A stretch of 64,000 bases of DNA, taken from contig NZ_JAVKCA010000018.1 of the NCBI RefSeq assembly GCF_040222955.1, forward strand, positions 1 to 64,000, read 5' to 3'. Under the pieces are notes generated by a model. That model saw only the letters and a list, made by a program, of their open reading frames with translations, was not told where the DNA came from and ran no database searches. Shown in pieces: positions 1-8,000 of the stretch; positions within the stretch are counted from its first letter, which is position 1; every line of letters starts with the position of its first letter. The translations under genes and the position numbers were made by a program. Source of the stretch: Marinoscillum sp040222955 (GTDB lineage: Bacteria; Bacteroidota; Bacteroidia; Cytophagales; Cyclobacteriaceae).

Positions 1-85
1 AAAATATATCATTCTTTGGAAAAAAGAAGATGGGAAATGGAAGTTATTCAGAGATATTGCCAACTCAAATTCATCAGCAAAATAA
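1..85 (+). CDS. C-terminal end of a DUF4440/SnoaL-like (NTF2-fold) protein, partial
   Basis: Reading from base 2, 27 codons run to a TAA at 83-85; the 5' part lies outside the window. The translated end contains WKKEDGKWKLFRDIANSN. This matches the last beta strands of DUF4440/SnoaL-like NTF2-fold proteins, where a 'WKK.DGKWK..RDI.NS' ending is typical. These small proteins are often secreted or cytosolic ligand-binding or isomerase-like folds, but no activity can be inferred from so short a piece. The reading frame is seen; the family is an inference from the ending only. Confidence 0.6.
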   Translation, partial: KYIILWKKEDGKWKLFRDIANSNSSAK

Positions 86-129
86 TCTACTGTTAAATCT
101 AAAATTCACAATTGAGCGTGAATGACGAA

Positions 130-186
130 CGCACAACAAACGCTAGCACGAATGCGCCAAACTGCCTCTTTGCTTGCTGTTGTGCG
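130..186. repeat. Imperfect inverted repeat, attC-like in size
   Basis: CGCACAACA at 130-138 is the exact reverse complement of TGTTGTGCG at 178-186. After a 3-base bulge, GCTAGCA (142-148) pairs with TGCTTGC (171-177) with one mismatch, leaving a loop of about 22 bases. The 57-base span and the bulged stem resemble integron attC sites. The end boxes do not fit the canonical RYYYAAC/GTTRRRY consensus, so this is only a structural resemblance. Confidence 0.35.
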
Positions 187-232
187 ATACATCACCATGA
201 ATCAGCCACTGGGAAAGGGCGATGCTTTCTAC

Positions 233-250
233 TCCCGATAGCTATCGGGA
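233..250. repeat. Perfect 18-base palindrome TCCCGATAGCTATCGGGA
   Basis: The two 9-base halves are exact reverse complements with no spacer. Palindromes built on CCCGATAGCTATCGGG are a familiar dispersed intergenic element in Cytophagales genomes (recollection, not searched). It lies in the gene-free spacer and has no T-tract, so it is unlikely to be a terminator. Confidence 0.6.
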
Positions 251-334
251 TTCAACGAATTCAGTAGACAGTTATAATAACGACTATCGTAAACTATAAG
301 GTAATTAATAAAAACGTGTGCCAACAACGTATAA

Positions 335-437
335 CGCGCATTTGGCGCAATGATGGCTATACGATTGAAATGGACTATAAGAAACCACTTCCCCACCCTA
401 ACTGAAAGTTCCGTAAATTGACCAGGCGCCAAACGCG
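335..437. repeat. Long-range imperfect inverted repeat
   Basis: TTTGGCGC at 341-348 is the exact reverse complement of GCGCCAAA at 426-433, and the flanking CGCG-type bases extend the pairing. A further short pairing is possible between GTAT (329-332) and ATAC (443-446). It could form a roughly 120-base bulged cruciform just upstream of the PD40 gene. The function is unknown. Confidence 0.3.
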
Positions 438-473
438 GGGCGATACAAAACCGTAATTAAAACAAACTGAACA

Positions 474-1361
474 TTGAGAAATAATACTAAAATTGTAGTG
501 CTGGTATTTGCCATATTTTTGAATGCTTGCGAAACAGAGAAATCGGAAACTAAGAAGAATTCCTCAGCAGAAGACAACCTTTACTTTGGATATAAACCAC
601 CAGGGTTAACCCCAGAAATTTTTGTTCCGAAAAATAGTACTTCTCAAGATTGGAAATTTGGGAATACCGACTCTTTGAGTATGGATGAGTTTTATTTTAC
701 ATACACAGGAAACAACCCCTTTGAGAACCCGGTGGTTGTGTATCGGAATGAAGGTAGTTATTACAATGTCAATAAGTATACCTTCAGCCATAACCCTAGC
801 GATAGTAACATCTTATACTCTAGATGGAACTACATAGAGCGTACAGATTCCGGTTGGTCAAAAATTAAAAGTCTAGGACCTATGTTTGAAAGGGAGGATT
901 GGGGCATTATGGTGATGTCGGTATCCTCTAAAGGTACTTTTGTTTTTGATGACTATAAAAGTAATGACGTAATCCGAATGTCGAGGATTATAAACGGTGA
1001 GCGTGAAGAACCAAAATTACTCGGTAAGCATATTAACACGGGTAAATGGACATGTCACCCCTTTATAGCACCTGATGAATCATATTTAATATGGGGTAGC
1101 GAGCGAGAAGATGGATATGGCAAATCTGATAATTATATAAGTTTTCGACAGCAAGATGATTCTTGGGGTCCTGCCATTAATATGGGAGATAAGATAAATT
1201 CAGAACTCGAAGAAAATGGTGCACACTTAACACGGGATGGAAAGTATTTGCTTTTTTCAAGGCATGAAGAAAAAGTAAGGGAAGATGGAACTACATATTG
1301 GGAATCGAAACAATATTGGGTTGATGCTAGAATTATTGAAACCCTGAGAATTCACCAATGA
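474..1361 (+). CDS. PD40-repeat (TolB-like) lipoprotein
   Basis: This 295-residue protein starts with a lipoprotein signal: a hydrophobic stretch ends in FLNAC, with Cys19 as the expected lipidation site. The body has PD40/WD40-like beta-propeller strands, such as 'APDESYLIWGSERE' and 'HLTRDGKYLLFSR', as in TolB-like periplasmic proteins of Bacteroidota. The role is unknown; surface or periplasmic binding is likely. The start must be TTG at 474, because an in-frame TGA lies immediately upstream (468-470) and no earlier ATG exists. Codon use is visibly AT-richer than in the genes that follow, which suggests recent acquisition. Family membership is fairly clear; function is not. Confidence 0.75.
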   Translation: MRNNTKIVVLVFAIFLNACETEKSETKKNSSAEDNLYFGYKPPGLTPEIFVPKNSTSQDWKFGNTDSLSMDEFYFTYTGNNPFENPVVVYRNEGSYYNVNKYTFSHNPSDSNILYSRWNYIERTDSGWSKIKSLGPMFEREDWGIMVMSVSSKGTFVFDDYKSNDVIRMSRIINGEREEPKLLGKHINTGKWTCHPFIAPDESYLIWGSEREDGYGKSDNYISFRQQDDSWGPAINMGDKINSELEENGAHLTRDGKYLLFSRHEEKVREDGTTYWESKQYWVDARIIETLRIHQ

Positions 1362-1444
1362 TGATGATCCCCCAATACTTAGAAGAGTTAGCTCGTTTTT
1401 AAGTTCTACAATTAATGACATTGCCCGGAGGTTTCCCTCCAGGG

Positions 1445-2134
1445 TTATCCCTTTCTCATCAATATTCTCAGGGCCTCCCGTCGGCTGAGCGGCGCCAGGG
1501 GTGTCTCTTCCACAAAGCGGATCACCCATTCGGGGTTGGTTTTGGCGTATTCGCGCAGCACCCAGCCAATGGCCTTATTGATAAAGAACTCCTTTGAGCC
1601 GAGGAGTTGGTGAATCACAGCGCCGAGCAGGTCAGTATCTGTGTCTTGCTTGTATTTCAGCGGAAAGAGGATGGCTGATCGTTGTAACCAAAGGTTTCCT
1701 GACGCCAGCCATTTTTCCACATACTCCCCGCGGGTCTCCGGATAATGTAGCAGGTAAGCTCCCATGAGTTTATTGGCTATATGGTCTACGGTGTCCCACC
1801 AGGAGTGATGCTCCACCATGTGTTCATAGAGAGCCATATCGGCGGGTTCCGGCTGGCGGAGGTACCTGCAGGCCAGCTCCTGTGCAAAATGGTGATATTC
1901 CCGCTGTGGTTTTGCCCACAGTGTCTTTACCAATATTGGTAGTTCGTGCTTGGGGGGTAGGTATTTTTTATCCAGAAAGGGCTTTTGTATCGCTTTGCGT
2001 ACCGGGGAGGTGAGCCCGTAAAAAACGAATTGATTTTTAAGATAAGCTTCCTGTTGCACCGCTATATCAGGATTGGCATGCCTTAGAAATTCCTCCTCCA
2101 GGGTGAGCAGATACTCCTTTATACCAGCGTTCAT
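1445..2134 (-). CDS. alkD: DNA alkylation repair protein, AlkD family
   Basis: The 229-residue protein is an all-helical HEAT-like DNA glycosylase that excises cationic alkylated purines such as 3- and 7-methyl adducts. The family's functional residues are visible: SWWDTVD with Trp113 and Asp117, Arg152 in LWLQRSAIL and Trp191 in KAIGWVLREY. They match AlkD Trp109, Asp113, Arg148 and Trp187 with a constant shift of four residues. The length is normal (about 235 in Bacillus cereus). Its ATG shares one base with the stop codon of the upstream membrane protein gene (TAATG, at 2134), so the two are likely translationally coupled. Function is a strong inference from conserved active-site residues. 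Confidence 0.93.
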   Translation of the reverse strand: MNAGIKEYLLTLEEEFLRHANPDIAVQQEAYLKNQFVFYGLTSPVRKAIQKPFLDKKYLPPKHELPILVKTLWAKPQREYHHFAQELACRYLRQPEPADMALYEHMVEHHSWWDTVDHIANKLMGAYLLHYPETRGEYVEKWLASGNLWLQRSAILFPLKYKQDTDTDLLGAVIHQLLGSKEFFINKAIGWVLREYAKTNPEWVIRFVEETPLAPLSRREALRILMRKG

Positions 2135-2613
2135 TAATCCTTCAGGCCAGAGAGTTCAGCTTGTTCAGCATCGGAAAGCCCCACTTCTTTGGCGATGCGG
2201 TGGGGTGTGGGCATCTTCATCAGGAAGACCAGCACCACCACCAGCAGGATGAGCATGTTATACAGATCACCGGTGAGAAAGCACACCACCACAGCGATGA
2301 GTCCCGAGGCTTCGTAGAAGGCCATGCGCACGATGTTGGCCGTTTGAAAGGCGGCCATCTTCTGCTGAAGATCAGCGCTATGTGCCAGCCCCTGTTTCAG
2401 GGTTTTTTTGAACAGAACTGATGATACCACGGCCGAGAAAACCAGAAATACTGCCGGCAGATAGAGTAGAAACTCCTGATCCCGGGTGGATCCGGTGGGA
2501 GCCTGTGCATTTAGCACCAATACCACTACACCGAAGAGCAGACAGCCGGTCATTAGGGCAGTATGAATGATTTTGGTCGTTTTCAGGGCGTTGGGTGCTG
2601 AGTAATTTTCCAT
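2134..2613 (-). CDS. Four-helix membrane protein of unknown function
   Basis: Using the ATG at 2613, this is a 159-residue protein with four hydrophobic segments at about residues 12-34, 50-70, 95-113 and 117-136. It has a short charged C-terminus. An upstream extension to 2775 is open but would overlap the DinB gene by 128 bases and adds a non-conserved-looking tail, so the internal ATG is preferred. The gene lies 34 bases after the DinB gene and overlaps the alkD start by one base, in a three-gene minus-strand operon. The fold resembles generic small integral membrane proteins. No catalytic motif is seen and no function is proposed. Confidence 0.75.
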   Translation of the reverse strand: MENYSAPNALKTTKIIHTALMTGCLLFGVVVLVLNAQAPTGSTRDQEFLLYLPAVFLVFSAVVSSVLFKKTLKQGLAHSADLQQKMAAFQTANIVRMAFYEASGLIAVVVCFLTGDLYNMLILLVVVLVFLMKMPTPHRIAKEVGLSDAEQAELSGLKD

Positions 2614-2647
2614 TGGTTTTGAGTTTGGTTCCAAGTTAATGTATTGA

Positions 2648-3199
2648 TTACAAATCAAAGCTACCCTTATGAACAAGGGCCAGCTGTATGTGGGTGAGAT
2701 GGTGACGGCAATGCCAGTCATAAGTGCCAATGGTCTCTGCCAGGGTAAAGGATTGGCCGTGTTCCGGGTGCACAAATGTTCTCTGAAGGTCTGCAGAAGA
2801 AAGTGCTGAAATCAATTTTACCCACTTACCATGGAGTCCGTTGAGCAAATCCAGCGCATTGTTGATTTCGTCATCTAATGAGTCTGAAAGCTCCGCCCAG
2901 CGGTCTTCGTGGTAGGGACGTATAGTCGGAGATTCTTCCGTGAGCGCCAGCTTGAAACGCATCAGTGAGTTCATATGACTATCGGCACAGTGATGGACTA
3001 CCTGCTTGATCGTCCATCCGCCGGGGCGATATTGCCAGTTGAGTTCCGTACGTGAGAGCGGGCGGGTCAGTGTCGCCACTGCCTCAGGAAAGGAGCGGAT
3101 GGTACTTGTCCAGTTCTGAATCTGGCTCGCTGTGATCAGTTCAGGCTTCGTGAATTTGCCGACAGGATATTTTAATTGCTCAAGTGCTTCAGGAGTCAT
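2648..3199 (-). CDS. DinB/YfiT-family putative metal-dependent thiol transferase
   Basis: The 183-residue protein fits the DinB four-helix-bundle superfamily, YfiT/BstA branch. It has the N-terminal 'YPVGKF' beginning common in this branch, a GGWTIKQVVHHCADSH segment and a second histidine cluster WHCRHHLTHI. In the family three histidines bind a metal; enzymes such as bacillithiol or mycothiol S-transferases use it to activate a thiol. Length is normal. It is first in a minus-strand group with a small membrane protein and alkD, which suggests a detoxification theme. The substrate thiol is unknown. The family call is firm; transferase activity is inferred. Confidence 0.88.
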   Translation of the reverse strand: MTPEALEQLKYPVGKFTKPELITASQIQNWTSTIRSFPEAVATLTRPLSRTELNWQYRPGGWTIKQVVHHCADSHMNSLMRFKLALTEESPTIRPYHEDRWAELSDSLDDEINNALDLLNGLHGKWVKLISALSSADLQRTFVHPEHGQSFTLAETIGTYDWHCRHHLTHIQLALVHKGSFDL

Positions 3200-3311
3200 A
3201 GGGGGTTGGTATTTGAGTTCAAGGATATTTAATTATTCGCAATAAATAGCTGTTGACTTGTGGATTTTCTGACGGGGAAATGATAATTTCAATGAACCAA
3301 AGTTCCTGACT

Positions 3312-4697
3312 ATGAAAAAACTAAACAACTGGGCATCACTATCAATTCTGGTGCTGCTCTGGGCCTGTGAGCCCCAGCCCGAAACAGTGACCACTACCAT
3401 CTCCGGCGAAATCATTAACCCAATAGGGGAGGTGATCACTTTCCGTTTTGGAGGTGATCGGATCACGGATACCCTGGATGCGGACAACAAATTTTCTACA
3501 ACGTTTGATATCACTGCACCTGCCGACATAGTTTTTGGTCATGGTGGTGAGATCACCTACCTCTATCTGCGTCCCGGTGATCAGTTGTTTCTCACGCTGG
3601 ATCCGGCTGAGTTTGACGAGTCCCTAACCTATAGCGGCACAGGCGCTGAAATCAACAATTACAAAGCCGCAATGGTACTGCTCGGGGATTCCCTGTTGAG
3701 CACCCGTGATTTGTACATGATGCCGGAAGAACAGTTTTTGGTGGCGCTCGATTCCGTATCGGGGATTGAGCTGGGCTATATGTCCGATTTCAATATTGAT
3801 GATGCAGCATTTATTTCCTATACCCGTGAAAACAGTAAGTGGTCGGACATAGTGACTAAAATGAGGTATGAAGGCGCGCATCGGTCCCTGCTGGACCTGG
3901 ATTCTTTTAGTGTTTCTGAGGCCTATTATGATTTTCAACTGGCGCTGGATGTCAATGATACCTCGCTGCTGAAATACCCTGCATTTAAATCTTACGTGGA
4001 TGAAAGCATCGAAAAGGAGGCCTCTATAGGCTACTATGCCAGAGCAGATGAATCTGAAGACTACTACGGGTTTTATGTAGAGGCGATCAATGCCCTCATC
4101 AAAGTGCCTTCTTTGAAGGAGCAGCTGATGTATGAACTGGTCTCTAATTCCTATTCCTATTTTCCCATGGATAAAAGGGCTGAAGTAGTAGCTGCCTGGA
4201 AAGCGCTCAATCCGAATCAGGAGCGAGTGGATGAGATCGATCAGATGATTGCTGAGTTTCAGAAAATCGAACCCGGCAATCCGGCACCTGACTTCCGGTA
4301 CGTGAGCATAGAGGGAGATACCCTTACTATGGCTGATTTCAGAGGTCAATTGGTTTATATAGACGTATGGGCTACATGGTGCGGCCCTTGTATAGCTGAG
4401 CATCCGCACATGGAAAAACTGCAGCAGCGGTTTGAGGGACAAGATGTAGCTTTTATTGCTGTGAGCACGGATAGCTCTCCAGCCCCCTGGAGGAAAATGG
4501 TCAGCGAGCGAAAATTGGGAGGTATCCACCTGTATGCGCCGGGGGCGTGGGAGTCCACCATTATTACCGATTACCTTATTCAGGGGATTCCCAGGTTTAT
4601 ACTCATAGATAGGGAAGGAAATATTGTAGATGCCAATGCGGCGAGACCTTCCGGTGATATTGGTGACCAAATAGAGGCTTTACTGAATCCGGCTTAG
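3312..4697 (+). CDS. TlpA-like thioredoxin-fold lipoprotein (thiol-disulfide oxidoreductase)
   Basis: The 461-residue protein has a lipoprotein signal ending in LLWAC (Cys19). An N-terminal beta-rich region resembles the DUF4369-type domain of Bacteroidota, followed by a helical middle. The C-terminal AhpC/TSA-type thioredoxin domain begins at about residue 320 with 'NPAPDFRYVSIEGD'. The redox motif WATWCGPC carries Cys357 and Cys360. It is expected on the periplasmic side of a membrane, reducing or isomerising disulfides. The partner is unknown. It is monocistronic, followed directly by a strong terminator at 4722-4759. Homologous proteins are abundant in this phylum. Confidence 0.9.
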   Translation: MKKLNNWASLSILVLLWACEPQPETVTTTISGEIINPIGEVITFRFGGDRITDTLDADNKFSTTFDITAPADIVFGHGGEITYLYLRPGDQLFLTLDPAEFDESLTYSGTGAEINNYKAAMVLLGDSLLSTRDLYMMPEEQFLVALDSVSGIELGYMSDFNIDDAAFISYTRENSKWSDIVTKMRYEGAHRSLLDLDSFSVSEAYYDFQLALDVNDTSLLKYPAFKSYVDESIEKEASIGYYARADESEDYYGFYVEAINALIKVPSLKEQLMYELVSNSYSYFPMDKRAEVVAAWKALNPNQERVDEIDQMIAEFQKIEPGNPAPDFRYVSIEGDTLTMADFRGQLVYIDVWATWCGPCIAEHPHMEKLQQRFEGQDVAFIAVSTDSSPAPWRKMVSERKLGGIHLYAPGAWESTIITDYLIQGIPRFILIDREGNIVDANAARPSGDIGDQIEALLNPA

Positions 4698-4721
4698 AAG
4701 AAGTCATGGAACCGTAACTTT

Positions 4722-4759
4722 AAGGTGCTGTTTCCTGCAAGGAACAGCACCTTTTTTTT
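4722..4759 (+). terminator. Rho-independent terminator after the TlpA-like gene
   Basis: AAGGTGCTGTT pairs exactly with AACAGCACCTT, with a further CC/GG pair around a TCCTGCAAGG loop. The stem is followed by eight T residues. It lies 25 bases after the stop codon at 4697. Confidence 0.92.
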
Positions 4760-5012
4760 GCCCGTTCGTCAAAGGAATCTGATGGTTCAGCGATTGTTTG
4801 TAGAGAATGGAGAAGCCTTTCTATAGCTTGCCTGAAATCACCTTTTAAAGGCTAACGGTACATGAAGATTTAGGGAAATTATAGGAATTTTTAAATAAAT
4901 TAAATTCCCTCTTTCATCGATGTTTTACCAAGGACTGTCTACTTTGCTTTGTAGGCTATAGGAAATTTGGATATATTTCTTTCAGATGTGACACGCTTTA
5001 ACCCACTACCCC
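4760..5012. other. AT-rich leader of the propeller-MCP gene
   Basis: With the terminator, this makes a 315-base gap. No open frame with coding character was found. It should hold the promoter of the large receptor gene at 5013, but no clear TTG/TAnnTTTG pair stands out. The closest -7-like element is TATATTTC around 4973-4980. Confidence 0.4.
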
Positions 5013-8000
5013 ATGATTACATCCCAATGGTGCAAACAATTGGTTTATATACTGTCAATAGTACTTTTTGTAAGCGCTTTTGAAGGGCGCACACAGGATA
5101 TAGACCTGAAGTTCACTCATCTGAATACGGATGAAGGCCTCTCTACGGGTACGGTGAACTGTGTATTCAAAGACAGTAAGGGATTTATCTGGATAGGCAC
5201 CGTAGATGGGCTCAATAGGTACAATGCATACTCCATCAAAATTTTTAAAACTGACCCCAATGATCCTGCGTCGATTGGCGGCAATATAATTTCAACAATT
5301 GCCGAAGATCATCTGGGTCGAATATGGGTGGGTACCAGAACCGCCGGTATCAGCATTTTCGATTGGGAGACAGAAACTTTTTCTCATCACAAAAATACCG
5401 ATGATCCGGGCTCGCTTTCGAATAACTACGTGCGCAAGATTCTCATTGATAACCAGAACAATGTGTTGGTGGGCACATCCGGAGGGTTGAACGTCTACAA
5501 CTGGGAGGATGGAACCTTCGAGCGTTTGCTTCATGACCCTGAAAATCCCTCTACGGTGAGCCATAACACAGTTTTCTCTATTGTAGAGGATGCTCCCGGT
5601 TTGTTTTGGGTGGGTTCGCATTCGGGTGGTGTTGATTATCTCAATCTGAAGGCCAGAACCTTCAAGCATTTTTATTATGAAAAAAACTATGAGGTAGCCC
5701 TAACCAACAGGAAGCCCCTTATGAAAGACTCATCGGGTAACATTTGGATTGGTACAGATGGAGAAGGGGCTTATCGGTATGATCCCGGCAAGGATGCCTT
5801 TACACATTTTGAATACAGTGCCAGAGAGGACCAATTGAAATCAAATATTGTCACCAGTTTTTATGAGGATGATTTGGGACGAATATTTATCGGCACAGAT
5901 GGGGGAGGGATCAATATCTATGATCCGGTAAAAAACACCTTCTCTTACGCCCAGCGGAGCCTTTTTGATGACGAAAGCATTAGCAGTGACGCGATCTACG
6001 ATTTTTATAAGGATGACATGGGCATCCTGTGGGTGAGTACATTCAGGGGTGGCGTGAACGTATTTAGCAAGTATCATGCAAAGTTTAAACTGTATGTGGA
6101 GGTGCCCGGAGAGCCCAATAGCCTGAGCTTTAATTCAGTAATAGCACTTCACGAAGGGCGCGATGGTGCCATCTGGATTGGTACGGATGGTGGCGGGTTG
6201 GATCGCCTCGATCAGGAGACAGGTACATTCAAACATTTTAGACATTCGCCTACAAACAGAAACACCATCAGCAGCAATGTCATCAAGTCCATCTATGAAG
6301 ACCGGCAGGGATATATATGGGCAGGCACCTATGCGGCTGGACTCAATCGATATAATCCCAAAACCGGGCGCATGGTACGGTATATGCCCGATGCAGACAA
6401 TCCGAGAAGCCTGGGTGACAGAAATGTATGGGCCATCACTGAAGACTATGAAAATGACCTGTGGATAGGTTTATTGGGCGGTGGTCTTTCGCGCTACAAC
6501 CGGGCGCGGGATGATTTTGAGCACTATAGACATGATCCGAATGATCCTCAGAGCATCGGTGGAAACCTGATTGTGGTTTTCTATGAAGACAAGAATCGTC
6601 AATTTTGGATAGGCACTGAAGAGGGAGGGCTGAGCCTCTTTGATAAGCAAAACGGCACCTTCAGGAATTTTGTGCACGACCCTGAAAGCACTGAAGGACT
6701 CCTCAATAACAATGTGCGGGCTTTGCATGAGGACAGGCTGGGCCAGCTATGGATAGGCACGGCCAGTGGTATGAATTTGATGGACATCAGGACAAAGGAG
6801 GTGACTGTGGCCCCTGTGAATGCCATGTTGCCCAATCCGGTAGTGAATGGTATTCAGGAGGATGATCAGGGAAACCTGTGGATCAGTACCAACAAGGGCC
6901 TTTCTGTGTATGATGTCAAAAAGAATACGATCCAGAATTTCTCTAAATCAGATGGTCTCCAGGGCAATGAATTCAACTATAGCTCCTCCGTACGATCAAA
7001 GAAAACCGGAAAAATGTATTTTGGAGGACTTCAGGGGCTGAATGCTTTTGACCCTGAGGAGATCAAGCTGAGTCCGTTTGATCCCAAAGTAGTGATCACC
7101 GATTTGAAGGTGTTTGATCAGTCTGTTTCTCAAAAGGATTCCCTCAACGGTCGCCAGATTATTGACAAAGCACTGGCCCAGGTTTCTGAAGTGTCATTTA
7201 CCCATAAAGAAAACGTAATCACCATTGAGTTTGCAGCGTTGGATTACACTTCTCCTTTGCAGAATAAATACCGCTACATGCTCGAGGGCTTTGATGAGTC
7301 CTGGGTGGAGGTGGGTGCTGCCAAGCGCTCTGCTACGTATACCAATTTGGATCAGGGGGACTATATTTTTCATGTAAATGGTACCAACAGCGATGGGGTG
7401 TGGTCCAGCAATCCCAGAACCTTGAAAATCACCATTTTACCACCTTGGTGGGCTACCTGGTGGTTCAGGTTGTTGGCAGTGGTAGTCGTTATTTCTGGGG
7501 GTGTGTATGCCTACAAGTGGAGAGTGGGGCAGATCAAAGCGGGCCAGCGCGAGCTTCAGAGAAGAATAGAAGAAGCCACAGCCCAGGTGAAGCAGCAAAA
7601 TGATGCCCTTAGGGAGCAGCAAGACAGCCTGCAGGGTGCCATAGAAGACACCAACTTTGTAATTGGCGAGGCAGTGGAGTCTGGTGACTTCTCTGTGCGG
7701 ATAGACGTGGAGTCCAAGTCAGGGGAGTGGAAGGCCCTGGGTGCTTCGATTAACCACTTGTTTGAGTCCATATTGGTTCCTTTCAATACGATCAACCGGA
7801 TTGTGAATTCACTGGCCAACAGTGACCTGAGTATGCGCTACACGGATGAGGCTAAGGGGGATGTGTTACAACTGAAGGAGAGCTTTAATAATGCCCTTGA
7901 CAATCTTTCTGACCTGCTACATGACATCATTGAGCAGGTAGAGACCATAGGTACTTCCTCTCAGGAAATGTTTGTGGCCAGCGAACAAATGAACCTGAGC

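Larger units (their letters stand above)
86..473. other. 388-base intergenic spacer with imperfect inverted repeats
   Basis: No convincing gene lies here. A reading frame on the minus strand at 229-432 has unlikely composition and no recognisable domain. The spacer holds a hairpin-forming repeat at 130-186, an 18-base palindrome at 233-250 and an imperfect long-range inverted repeat between 335-348 and 426-437. The motif GCGATAC occurs at both 183-189 and 440-446. The arrangement recalls recombination sites between mobile gene cassettes, but no integrase gene is present in the window. Confidence 0.5.

Noticed and set aside
229..432. Minus-strand open frame of 67 codons in the left spacer
   Set aside because: It includes repeat sequence, has no family resemblance and no conserved-looking start.
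1424..1446. CCCGGAGG-TTTCC-CTCCAGGG as terminator of alkD
   Set aside because: The stem has a mismatch and no T-run on the minus strand, and it overlaps the alkD stop codon; too weak to call.
3624..4670. Minus-strand open frame of 348 codons
   Set aside because: Antisense to the TlpA-like gene, which has a signal, a domain and a terminator; the shadow has none.
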